64,000 nucleotides of DNA from Acanthosoma haemorrhoidale. Taxonomy: Eukaryota; Arthropoda; Insecta; Hemiptera; Acanthosomatidae. The notes under the pieces are model-generated. The model was given only the letters and a program-made list of their open reading frames with translations. It was not told the origin of the DNA and made no database searches. Below, piece by piece: positions 32,734 to 44,514 of this stretch (position 1 is its first letter; each line of letters starts with the position of its first letter). The DNA lies in NCBI GenBank assembly GCA_930367205.1, contig OV884011.1, positions 126,675,208-126,739,207 of the forward strand, given 5' to 3'. A program made the translations under genes and the position numbers.

Positions 32734-35700
32734 CTTTATTTTGAAGTGATTTTCAGAAGTGTCATATCCTCTTTTCAATACTCACTACCATGCTTCTGTA
32801 ACATCTTTCTATCTAATGATTGCCACAGATAGGGAATTAAACATCAATATGAAGGTAAAGAAATTAATTTTACATTGGCTAACCTTTTTATTGTTGTGTC
32901 TTTAATTCTATATTGCAAAATTACTCCTCAAACCAGCGTGGGTACACCAGCTAACGAAGCACCTATCTTTTATAGAAAAAGCTATGTACTTCCATGTCAA
33001 TTGGTGTTTTAATGTAATATTTCATTTTCTGCTCTAGCTTAAACAGGAGACTCTCGCAGACAAGTACGGATAAGCAGTCACAATGGTGAAAATGCTGGTA
33101 GGTCTTGTTTTAAGTTTGTGATTTGTATGATAGGAACGGTGCAACGTTTGAAATGATGGAGGGAAAAAGGCACGTTTTAAAAGTGCTAAGTTGTTGGGAA
33201 CCAGGAAATGTACTGAATTGAAACAAAATCTAAATCTTAGAAACTAAGATACTTCCATCTAAACTAAACTTCATGATTGTTTGTGAAGCATCTTATGTTG
33301 ACCTTTTTGAATACTTTAAACCGTTGAGGGGGTGTGTGATTAATATGACAGGACTGTTTCAACGTTTGGAGGAGTGGGAAACAAATTAACACAGAAACGT
33401 TAGTTTTGGGTTAGTTCAAATTGTTCTGAATTTCGTATGTTTGTAACAATAATTCCTTCATTTAAGTCAAATTAAGTTTCTGAATTGCGAGTTGTTTTAT
33501 TGTTTTTTATGAATATCAACAATGTTGAATTAATTCTTGGATAACATGAGAAGGGCTTTAATAGAATATCAGTCCACAGTCATGAGCTTGCAAATACAGA
33601 TTAACTTATTTCCTAGTTAATTTGCAATAAGCTTTACATCTTATTTGTATTATTTTATTGTATTATACTTATGAGCAATAATTTAATTTTTTAAAGAACT
33701 ACTATCAACTAGGTCATTCGAGATAAATGCTTTGTTATCATGACCTCGTTTAATATTAGTATAAAGACCTATAAGTTTCGTTTATTTCACATAGGTGAAT
33801 AAATATGTCCTTAAGAGCCTATTTTTCTCATGCTACACAGGTGATTATGTCTCATGATACACATGTTGAAAAGTTTCCGACCTCAACATGTAGATGATAA
33901 TAAAATAAATAAAAGCTAGTGAAATAAAAGCTTTGTTAGGTTGGAAACTTTTCAGACCACCTATATACTACTCAAAATCAGTATCAAGCAGGCACCCCTA
34001 ATTCAAAAATAAAGAGACTTAGGTTCGATTCCATGTTTCAACTAAGGGTTTTTTTTTTATAGGAAAGTCAGATTGGAGTCAGTAGAGACAGTAGCTACTC
34101 AAATCATGAAGTAGCAAATGTAATATAGAAGACAAAAAAAACAGCTCAGATAAAACGAGCGTACTAATGGACCCACCAGTCCATAAGAGCAATCTACGTT
34201 ATTAGCTATTTTGGTGGACCGTATTTCTTCAAGAAGTTGTTTTTATTTTTCTAGCACTAGGAGGAGAAACTTTATACTCAAAATTTTTTAAGTATATTCC
34301 ACATCACACCAAAATAAGCAGAATAGTTTTTTGTTTCACAAACGATGTCTCGATTAATAGGTAACTAAGAAGGTAATTATTATTTTAAGGTTTTTTCCCA
34401 CGTATACTCAATATATGCATAGGCCAGTTTAGATATGGCATTACCAAAACCATTTCAAATATATTCCAATAAATTAGTTTCAATAAAAGTTTTACAATAA
34501 CAGTATATATCTTTTTTTATATATTTTGTATTATATTTTTAAATAACTGTTATTTTATATTTTTATTGAGAAAATCTTTCTGAGCGACTAATGTGCTTTA
34601 TAATATTTATGAAATAAAGACTTTTTTTCAAAATGCAAAGTATTTTTTTCTAGATTATCTTAGTTATTTAGAGCATGTCAAACAAAATGGTATTGATGCA
34701 CGCTTACAATGGTTTAATAGGTTTTTACGAGACTCATTACGACATTTATTTATATATTGTGTGTAGAAAAAATACAATTAAGTCTCTAATCGATGTAAAA
34801 AAAATGTCCAAGTGATATTTTTAAAATTATGTCCAAATGTTTGCATGTTTATATTGAGGTATAAATATCATTAGATTGGTATTTAATAATACTCATTCTT
34901 ATATCGTACATAATATAGAATTGACAACAATCTAACAAAGAGCAGTGGCTCTTCTCAAGACATGCTGGAACTTTATAAATTCTTATTGAAACCAGTTTGG
35001 AAATATGGTGGAATGGTACTAGTTTAATCATTTCAAGAACACGAAGGTATCAACCTATGGTTTTGAGATAGAACCAAAGTGGCATATATAAAACATAAAT
35101 GTGCATCCATACTAGAACTTACGTTATGGTGAAGATATTTATATACTTCATCCTCAAAATAATCTAGACCCGAAACATATCTTAATACTCAGTCAGTTTT
35201 AAACAAGCTGACCATAAAATAAGAAAAAATCATTTGGCCTACGTCAGCACAAGGAAAATAAGTTTGAATATAAATTTACAAATTGTATGGTATAAAGAAA
35301 GAAAATAATTTATTTTATTTTGAATATTACATTTTCGGCGTAGCCAATTTGAGTTTGCAGCCGACAGAGATGACTTCGAGTCATGAAAAAAAAAAATAAC
35401 GCAAATGTTGACTTTGGACCTCCAATTAACAACGTGTTCTATTAATATCAAGTTAGATAAATAAATAAAGGCCACACCAGTATAATGTATACAAAAAAGT
35501 GGTCCACAAATCGAAATGCCAGCCTTCCGTTTCACGAGGCAGGTGTACTGCAGGAGTTATTGAGCAAATATTTGACGATGATGATGGCTACTCCCACACA
35601 GGAACCTTCAAGAGCGGTCCCCTTCCTCTCTTGTTGAGAAGGCACAAAGTTAATTGTATGAGCTATGACAATATTATCATGAAATTACCAATTGTCAAAG

Positions 35701-38700
35701 AAGGATTAATTTAATTTAAATGAAAGGATATATTTAACAAGACGGATTTTTTTATTATGATTGTTGGCAACCTAGGCTTGTAGGGGAGAGACAGCACCAC
35801 ATGTATCATCGTTATTTATCTTTTCTTACTGATAAACGCAAAAGTAGTGGTAAAAATCTTTCTCCATATTCTAAATATTATTCGCAATGTAACACTAGTT
35901 ACATAGGTATTTAATAACATAAATAGGTCATTCTAGACTAGGATACCTGAAGTTTATAGCTCCCGCAGATAGATGAAATGTCTTAAAGATGCGCTAAACA
36001 ATCGACAGTTGAATAATCTTAAACGAAGAAAGTCTTTTTAAAAAGCTTTATTATGAATAACTTTGAATAAGGGAAAAATAAAGGAAAATTATTTTGGGCT
36101 AATAAGTGCCTTTCACTAAGGGGAGTCCCCCATTTGAAGGATGTATGAGAAGGATATAGGGTGTGGAATGCCTAAAAAGGTGCATGGAATCAGGAAGGTA
36201 GTGAGAGTCTACCAAGGGTTGACCCTAGGGGCACCTAGGCAATGGTTTGTAGTCGCCCCGCGCCGGCAGGGGCCTGAAATAATTATGAATAACACAAACA
36301 CTGGTTAAATATATGTAAGTTTTGAATTCAGAAGCTTAAAGGAGGTGGAGGTTCTCATGTTATAAATCGAACACTTGCAGATGTAGTTTAGAACTGTAAT
36401 ATTAAACATATGTACACATTAGCTAGCGCTACAAATATTACAATAAACAAATAAAACTTATAACTAACCTGAATCAATACAATTGTCGATAATAAGCGTT
36501 GACCATTGTCTTAACAAGAGTACCCATATTCAGGAGGTTACAACTGGGAGCATCATTCGACACTAGTGAGCTCTGTAGGGACATCTAGCATATGTGCTGA
36601 AGTTTGGCGGTTACGTTCAAACTTACATATATATTAAATGATCAAAATGACATACTAGATGGGATTACAATCAACAAGTTGGTCCCTTTCGTGAGAGGGG
36701 TGCTTATATAGCTAGTTATCAAGGGGTGTTGATTAGGCTGTTGATATTGACTAGGCTTGATATGGGGGTTATATAACTGACGGTCAAGTCAATTGATAAC
36801 CATTTGCTATATCCTTGCCGTTTACTTTAATTATGTTGGCTGGTTGAGAGCTATTCATGTTGAATAAAGAAAACCTCTCACTTTTCTACACACAAATCCA
36901 CCATTTTCAATAACTAAATTAATAGAGGTATTAAAATGTAATAATTAATAGTTAAGAGGTATTAAATTAATAGTAACTGAAATGTTCAAACAATGCCACA
37001 TGTTTTTACACAGACAGATCTGTTACATTGGTATTCCGCAAATACTTCTAGTTATGAATAAGTTTAGCCACATATAGATACAGGTTCCTGTACAACCCAT
37101 AACACCCAACACCAGGGTATCCTTTATTATTCACAAGTGAATCACATTAGTGTGTAGTTATGTATTTTTTCTTTTTGATAAGGTATATACATTCTTAAGG
37201 TGTTTCCTTTTTTTTGTTATTCTTGAATTGATAAAGTGCCTATTCATTCATTCTCTTATAGGGTTTGGTTTGATGGACCGGTTTACCAAATCAGAATTTT
37301 AGTCGTAAAATTTTGCTAGTTCCGAGCATCCATAGATCGCTCAAAATATACAAAATGGCTTGTCAATTACACCACCACATCATCAGAGAAAGCTATTCAT
37401 AGAATACAGCATAAACTAAAAAAGAATAAAAAAACATCCGTCCGAACATAAGGAGCCTGTTCCTAAAGGCGTAGCAGAAACGACCTCTCTATAAATCACC
37501 TCATAGCTACCTCATATATCGCCGGCAGAGGGCAGGCCAATACTGCTCCCATTCCTAACCCGCATATTGGAATACGATCTACAGCGTTTCTGGCATATTT
37601 CTTGATGTTTGTTTTTGGCATATTTCTTATATCAGGCGTTTGTCTTGAAGTTAAAATAAAAAGTTAAATTATAAATCGCCCCCAATCAAAGGGCGTTGTA
37701 AAAAAGTTAAACATTTAACCAAAAAAAAAAAGGTTTGACTACTGAATTCCAGGGTTGTAAATAATATAAAGTGTGTCTTTTACAAAAGCACGTGCTTCAT
37801 ATATTTATGATACTTTGAGCCCACAAAAGTCCGAATTCTAGGACTAGATTACACACTACTCCTAATCTATTTGTTGGATATATTATCCAATAATTCACAG
37901 TTTTCACTAGCAGCCATGAGGAGCAGCGCTCTTAGAGTCTGTAACAAACTCATCGCCCTTTGGTAAAGATTTTCTTTTATAATACAAGCAAATTCAGTCT
38001 TAATAAGTTAATTAGAGGGAGAGGTGGTTGTACCAAAAAGGAGCTGACACCTGCAGTTTCATGTAAGGTACGGTGATGCATAAATGGAATTTATATTACC
38101 CAACTCAACTTGGAACCTAAAGCAAAATCAGTTTCTGTCAGCTATAGTAGATGCAACTCTCACCAATCATAATGAGAAAAATAATTACGGAGTTGTTCAA
38201 TCTAAACATAATACACAGTGGAAACCTTCTATGTAAATACGTGCTTGGAATTCAAAACAATAAATGCCTAACTAAAATCGCCCAACATTAGTTAAAAATG
38301 TTCGCACTCCAAAAGATGAAATGAAAAGTTATTTTAGAATATAAACCACTTAGATTTCCTGCATAAGAAATTACAACACATCCAAGTAGGGATTGAAATT
38401 TCACAAAATATTCCCTTCGACCAAAAACATAATTGATGGCCAACACAATGCTCACCTCTTTTCAGTTATTTTATAAACCTCTTCAAAACAACAAAACTAT
38501 CAACGAAATGATATATTTGTAAACAGTATAATTGTTTGGGCCACAATGGTGATAAAAACCAAGTTGTATGGAATGTGTAGAAGAGTAACTTTACAAATAT
38601 TGGCCCTAATAGTTATAAAATTTTAAACCAAAATGTCAAAACTTCTGAATGAGCACGTCTATACCAAAACTCTTTTTCTCCACCCACGAGTCTGGTTGTC

Positions 38701-39949
38701 TTAGTCTTAAGTTGCCCTCGTTCAAGATAGGGAAATACAATTTTGCATTAAATTTACATTTGATAATAAATACAAAATATTTCAATCCCTAAAAATCGGA
38801 TTAATGATGGTGTAATGTAATTAATAACTTGTAATAAAAATATAAATATATTAGTGTCATCGTGGTGTGGTATCAAATTAATGGTTGTAACGTGTTGATT
38901 ATTAAGTGGAATTAACTAATTAATAAGTAAGAAAAATTACACTTTTTAATGGCATATAAACTAAAACTTTCTACAAAAATTTGTTAAAACTGTAATGTTA
39001 TTGGTTTTCACAACTCGTCGCGGTTTTGAATTGTGCAACGCATCACACTTTGCTTGAATTGTTACGCATGGTTGAGTACATATCAATGACGAAAATAGAT
39101 TTGAAAGATTACATGAAATAGACATTATTATTTTGTGGGAGTACGCATATTTTTAAGTAATAAAAATAGGTATTTTTCACCAAAAATAGTATTTCTATTT
39201 TTTATTATATGTAGTATTAGAGAAAACTTTAAAACAAATTTGTTTAATTTTCAGATAATTATCGTTTGATATCTGATGCTAGTATGGAAAAAATTATATC
39301 ATTGATACCCTTCAAGTTGGGACCTGTTTCTCCCTAAGGCGGAGGGTGGGATTAGACCCGACTTTCAACACTCAGCGTTGATACCCCTCGTCAAATCTGG
39401 GTCTGTCAATATGGCCGTCTCCATGATGATAACTTCATCTCTGTAACATCTCAGAGCGTCTCTTCACAATGTAGATCTAGCCCTCCCCCCAACCCACCGG
39501 AGCCCACTCCACTCTATTTTATTATATGTCACCCTGTGGGGTTAGGGTTGGGATTAAGACAATGTCACATCGCATGGTAGTAGTTGGATATGTTAGGAAT
39601 GGGAATCGCCATGATGCATGACACAGGTTAGCAAGTTTAATTTGAATCATTATAACAAAAGTTTTTTTCAGAATTATCGATTAGTATTTTTGAATTAGTT
39701 GTTCCATGGATCAGTGGATGAACACAATTTTATATTATTACCTCAAAGATATTTTATTTGTTCATAAATATACAACAGGTAGGAACGATATAGTATTACG
39801 TAAATATATACATATATATGTAAGTTATTTATCAATAATCGTGGGATTGATAAATAATTAGCCTGGCCTGCTATTGATGCTTGTATTACAACTGAAAATA
39901 ACAATACAATATTAACAACTGTTTATAATGTCATACAAGAGTTTAACTG
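32734..39949. other. AT-rich non-coding tract
   Basis: No recognised gene. Local features are a GC-rich patch at 36120-36275, a block at 36440-36640 whose ends resemble 39961-40230 (TAACT/AACCTGAATCAAT and GTT.CAAACTTACATATATAT), and another mixed-composition block at 39310-39620. The open frame at 35499-35714 has an acidic stretch (IFDDDDGYSHTG) but no known motif. Confidence 0.45.
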
Positions 39950-39960
39950 ACTTGAGAATT

Positions 39961-40413
39961 TAACTGACCTGAATCAATTCAATGCCAGGATTTATGAAAG
40001 TAATAATAATTCACTACGAGTACTAACAATCGTACATAATGAAAGCATTCACAGAACATAAAGGTAGACTGAGTGGAGGACATTCAGAGCAGGTTATGAA
40101 TGCTCCACTCATCAATAGTATCTCCCCTGGTGTAGACTCAAGGAAGCTCCATGTAACCTGCGACTCCCAACGGCATCAGAGAGAACAACTTTAGATCGGA
40201 CATATCGTTTCAAACTTACATATATATAAGTCAACTAAGCCTAAAGGTATTAAGACTTAAAATTGTAAACAACAACTCAGAGTGGGGTTAATCTCAACTC
40301 GCAAATATATATATAGAGGAGAAAAAGGAGAATAAAGCCAGGTATTAAGTTCTATGCTGTGTGTGATTAAAAACCCCAACCATTTTTATTCTTACTCTCC
40401 GATCGAAGTTAAG
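39961..40413 (+). repeat. Probable 5' LTR or its remnant of the large gypsy element
   Basis: The sequence immediately before the primer binding site should be the 5' LTR. It contains TATATATATAGAGG at about 40305, then AATAAAGCC at about 40332 as a possible poly(A) signal, and a short U5-like end GATCGAAGTTAAG. The left boundary is a guess based on where similarity to 36440-36640 starts. No second LTR was found downstream of 46960. Confidence 0.35.
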
Positions 40414-40431
40414 TGGTGCCGAAACCCGGGA
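40414..40431 (+). other. tRNA primer binding site
   Basis: TGGTGCCGAAACCCGGGA starts with TGG, the complement of a tRNA CCA end, and lies just upstream of gag. It is the expected start point of minus-strand DNA synthesis. Which tRNA it pairs with I did not determine. Confidence 0.6.
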
Positions 40432-40554
40432 ACTTTTTCGTACGTGCCTGAGATACAGTCATTAGACTTAAGCAGTTAGCGGTCTCTGGTGGCGGGAAAC
40501 GGTTTCCCCGGTTTCCCCGGTATATATAAGACGAACCAGGAGAACACGGACGGG

Positions 40555-41822
40555 ATGGCCGAGGACGACTTAGCGAGACTAAGGAAAGAACTGACTCAGG
40601 TGAGAGAGGAACGGGCGAAATTCGAGTTCCAGATAAGTGAGTCAGCAAAGAATACACAGATAGAGCTGGCAAAGATCAGAACGCAGAACTGCGCGTTCAT
40701 AAATGACGTCATCAACCAACTAGAACCCTTTACGGGAGTACTGGGAGAACTGGACCACTTCCTGAAAGGGAGGGATCAGATCAAAGAACTGATCTTGACC
40801 AGGAAAGAAGCAGGAACTCTAGCCGATGGAGATGTGAAACTACTAGAAGCATCGCTAGTGGGAAGAATTTCACGCCACGTGTTAAATGCCATTCAAGGGG
40901 ACGCGTCACAACCGTGGGAGGGGTTAAAAGCATATTAAAAAAATTATACGGAAGCGGCCGATGGACCCCGGAAGAGGATGCATTTTTTCTGTTACAGGAG
41001 CACAAGAATCCGGGCCAGACGGATGGAGAATTCGCGAAATGCTCTACCTCTCCGTACGTCTCAACGGGAAGATGGTAGAAGCATATGGACATACCGAGGC
41101 GATAATGTGGTTAATTTTCGTACGAGAAATTATGAAAGTACAATTGGCCAGAACATAGACCAACGGGGCTCACTGGCAAAGGACAAGGATGTGCTGGATT
41201 GTGCTCATAAACTCATCCATGCGCAAGAGCGAAGCACGATGCGCAAGAGCGAAGCACGATGCGCGCTAAGAACCCAGATCCGGACTGGATAGAGGTCAGG
41301 ACACCGAGAAGGGAGAGAAGAACGACATTACAACGAGGTGACCGAACGAGAGGTGCAGGTGCACCAAGAAGGCCATTTCGGACGCCAGACAAACGACCAC
41401 CACGAACGGAGTGACGTTGCTACGAATGAAACAAGACGGGCCACTTGGCGTCTCAGTGCAATCTAACGTGGTGCTACGAGTGTGGACGTCGGGGTCATGT
41501 AGCGCGGGAATGTCCGAGAGGCGCAGGCGAGAATAGGACGAGAGGACACCGGTCCGAACCTATGGATATTAACAGCCAGAGATGGGAAAGCAGGAGGACG
41601 ACCCGGTGGACTGACAGGCATTCCAACAGCGAAGGATCATCGGAGGAGGAGAGCGACCGGTCCGAGCGCAGCAGCGCGGCTGGGGACAGACCTGAGGTAA
41701 GTAGGAGGGTCCCATGGAAGGGGGGGGCCGTCAGGTGTAGAAGTAGTAACGGGTCGAGGGAGGAGCGATTGAGGTACTGCAATGGGCGGGGAACCGGGAG
41801 GAAGAAAGGACGATACGGGTAA
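40555..41822 (+). pseudogene. Gypsy gag, broken
   Basis: Gag would form the particle shell and bind RNA. I start it at the ATG at 40555 (MAEDDLARLRKEL), since the upstream frame has a repeated GTTTCCCCG and no better start. The N-terminal part is a predicted coiled coil (REERAKFEFQISESAKNTQI). The frame is lost at about 40936 in an A-run and again around 41160. A 20-bp tandem duplication at 41221-41260 also shifts it. Two zinc knuckles follow: the first reads CYE-stop-NKTGHLASQC (the second cysteine codon has become TGA) and the second is intact, CYECGRRGHVAREC. An Arg/Ser-rich tail runs to TAA at 41820-41822. Confidence 0.75.
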
Positions 41823-41824
41823 AT

Positions 41825-42805
41825 AATATTGCAAGAACTAGGGATAATAGGTTGCCCGTGGCGAGGTGGGGGGAGACAAAATTAAAGTTTTTGCTAGATA
41901 CGGGGAGCACACATTCCCTAATCAGTGAAAAGGGAGCGAAAGAATTAGGGGTCCGGACAAACCGTAGAAGGTGCGAATGCGTAGTAGCTACGGTCAGTGG
42001 GCGGTGTAGAACGGAGGGGGAAATGGAAGCAGATTTGAGTGAACTCGCGAAACAAGAAGTTAAAGTAAAAATGCACATCATGAATGAAGTCGGTGCCGAC
42101 TACAAAATTATCGTTGGGTGTGACGCGGTGAGATTGGCGGGACTTAAATTACGATGTAACGAGGACGCTTGGAACTTCACGTTAGGGGCAGACGAGTACA
42201 AAGTCAGGGGAAAAGGGATCCGGATAGGAGCAGCCCGTTGCGCCAGGGCATGGTTGAGCAAGATTTTAGAGGAAAACTGCGATTTATTTTATCGGGAGAG
42301 CGAAGTTCTGCCGACCACAGGGAGGACGGTGCACAAGATTAACTTGATAACGAACGCGCCAGTATATGTGAAGGACAGAAGACACCCGCAAGCAATGCGC
42401 GAAGTTATCCGTAAGCAACTGGCGGAACTCCAATCCCAGGGAATAATTAGGGCGAGCAAATCCTCATTCAACAGCCCACTGTGGGTGGTGGAGAAGCGGT
42501 CGAGGGAGCGGGACGGGGGTCCGACGTAGTACAGGGTCGTGGTGGATTTTCAAAAATTGAACGAGGTCACCCAAGACAAGAGATACCTATTACCTAGGAT
42601 CGACGACATCCTGGACATATTTTCAGGAGCCACTGTGTTCAGTACCATGGACCTAAAAAGCGGGTATCACCAGGTCCAGATGGCAGAGGAGGACATCGGG
42701 AAAACGGCCTTTTCATGGGAGCGTGGGCATTTTGAATTCGTTCGAAGGTCTTGGGGAGGATTTCTCTCAGGTTTACATGGACGACTTGATAGTATTTAGC
42801 AGATC
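41825..42805 (+). pseudogene. Gypsy pol: protease and reverse transcriptase N-terminal half, broken
   Basis: The aspartic protease active site reads LLDTGSTHSLI at about 41887. Reverse transcriptase begins near 42390 with GIIRASKSSFNSPLWVVEK, then VVDFQKLNEVT, LPRIDDILD and STMDLKSGYHQV (motif A). One in-frame TAG lies at 42527-42529. After the FEF codons at about 42735 a deletion removes the usual PFGL.NAP.TFQ region. The catalytic YMDD box (42774-42785) is then read in a different frame as VYMDDLIVFS. The enzyme would copy the element RNA; this copy cannot. Confidence 0.85.
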
Positions 42806-43716
42806 GGAGGAAGAGCATAACCATCACCTGAGGGAGGTCCTCACCAGAATCCGGATTAAAACTGTCACCCGAGAAATCCCAGTTCGGGTTGAGTGAGATA
42901 AAATTCATGGCCCACGAGGTCTCGAGGGAGGGGGTGCGACCGGACCCAGATCGGGTGAAGGCTATTTGCGATGCACCGTTACCCCGGAACGTACGGGGGG
43001 TTCGTAGATTCCTGGGGATGGTGAACTACTACCGAAACTTCATACCCAGAATCGTGGAGGTGACGAGCCCGCTTACCAAGGTGTTGAAGAAAGGAAGGCG
43101 ATTCCAACTGGGGCCCACACAACTAGCGTGTATTACGAAGTGTCGGGAAATATTGACAACATGGCCCTTGCTGGCATTTCCTGACTTTAACCAAATGTTT
43201 AGAGTCACCACAGACGCGAGTGAGATGGCGATAGGAGCGGTACTATCCCAGATGTTAGAGGGGGGAGGGGAGAAACGCATCGCGTTCGCGGGACGACAAT
43301 TAAACCCGGCCGAACGGTGCTACGGTGCCATTGAAAGGGAATTATTGGCAGTGGTATAGGGAATAGAGCATTTCCGGCCGTACGTCTACGGAAGGTGGTT
43401 CGAGCTAATCACCGACCACAAGCCGCTGGTTTATGTGGGAACGTTAAAAGAATCGTCTGCGAGGGTGGCACGGTGGAAGGAACGCCTCGGAGCGTATACG
43501 TTCCACGTGGCGCACAAGAAGGGTAGAGAAAACGCAGTGGCGGACTGGTTATCGAGAGATCTGGTGGTCAACGCTATGGAGAACGAACCCCCACAAGAAG
43601 AACCCTTTATGGTGCGTTACTTACGCGAATGGGCGGAGAATGGGTCGGAGATCCCCTTAGTTCAGGGACGCGCAGGGGAAAAAAGGACACCATCGCCAGA
43701 ACCATTCGCGGTGTAG
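42806..43716 (+). pseudogene. Gypsy pol: RT connection and RNase H, broken
   Basis: It reads KFMAHEVSREGVRPDPDRV, then RRFLGMVNYYRNFIP and LLAFPDFNQMF, followed by RNase H motifs TDAS, ERELLAVV and ITDHKPLVY. A TAG at 43357-43359 sits where related proteins have W, so a single base change explains it. RNase H would degrade the RNA strand of the hybrid. The region 42890-43190 has a second, partial copy at 61351-61630. After HKKGRENAVADWLSR a linker leads to a stop at 43714-43716. Confidence 0.85.
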
Positions 43717-44514
43717 TACCCCCGGGATTGGTGGAGAGCGGGCCAGAGATACCACAGGTCCGGGACGAACCAAGAGCGGAAGTATTGCCGACAGAGCGTC
43801 CAGGGGAGTTAGCCGAAATAGACGAAATCATAAACGACAAAAAACGGCAGGTGGTCCTTGAATCGAGGCAGACCACGGGGGCTGAAACACAAGAGTCGTC
43901 ATACGTGGGATTAACCACAGTAACGATAAGAACCCATGTGACGATAGGTGAGGAGGAGTTGGAACGGCTAATTCATAGCACGAGGGAAGACAGACCATAT
44001 ATTTATCGGAAATAGACTCCTCGCAGAGAAGGTGAAAAGGTTATGGTGGCAGGAAAGGATCGGGATAGGTATGAACTGATACGATGTTTGCGACAACTGG
44101 AGACAGTCACCGACGAAGTGACCCAGCGCAGGCTAGTTAGGGACCAACACATGAGAAAAACGAACCATAGGGGGGGGTGGAGGAAACTAACCGCGCGATT
44201 AGAAATATGTACTTTTGGAGGGGAATAGGGAGCATAAGCCAATGCGAGGTGTGTCAGCGGGGCAAATATGATCAGCATCCCCCGGTAACTACCCAAGTAG
44301 TAACGGAAACTCCAGTAGAACCATTGAAAAGTATACAAATAGACGTCTACTCCAACGAGGGGCAGTCGTGGGTCACGGCAATTGATATCTTTAGTAAATT
44401 GGCCATGGCGTACCCGATCGAAACAAAATCACCGGAGACAGTGTGGGAGGGGGTACTCCACTGCTGCGCAGCTTATGGAGTACCAGAGGGGATTACATCA
44501 GACTATGGTAGGGA
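43717..44514 (+). pseudogene. Gypsy integrase N-terminal half, broken and cut by LINE
   Basis: A zinc-binding HHCC region is seen as QHMRKTNHRG followed, after a G-run frameshift at about 44171-44177, by CEVCQRGKY. The catalytic core gives IDVYSNEG (first aspartate) and GITSDYGREMN (second aspartate). The codons then pass without a stop into LINE reverse transcriptase codons at about 44515. The rest of the core, roughly 75 residues including the third catalytic acid, is missing before the gene resumes at 46718. Confidence 0.8.

Noticed and set aside
35499..35714. 71-codon frame with an acidic DDDD stretch
   Set aside because: No homology I recognise and no supporting context.
39530..39560. 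Telomere-like GGGGTTAGGGTTGGG
   Set aside because: Only two imperfect units, not an array.
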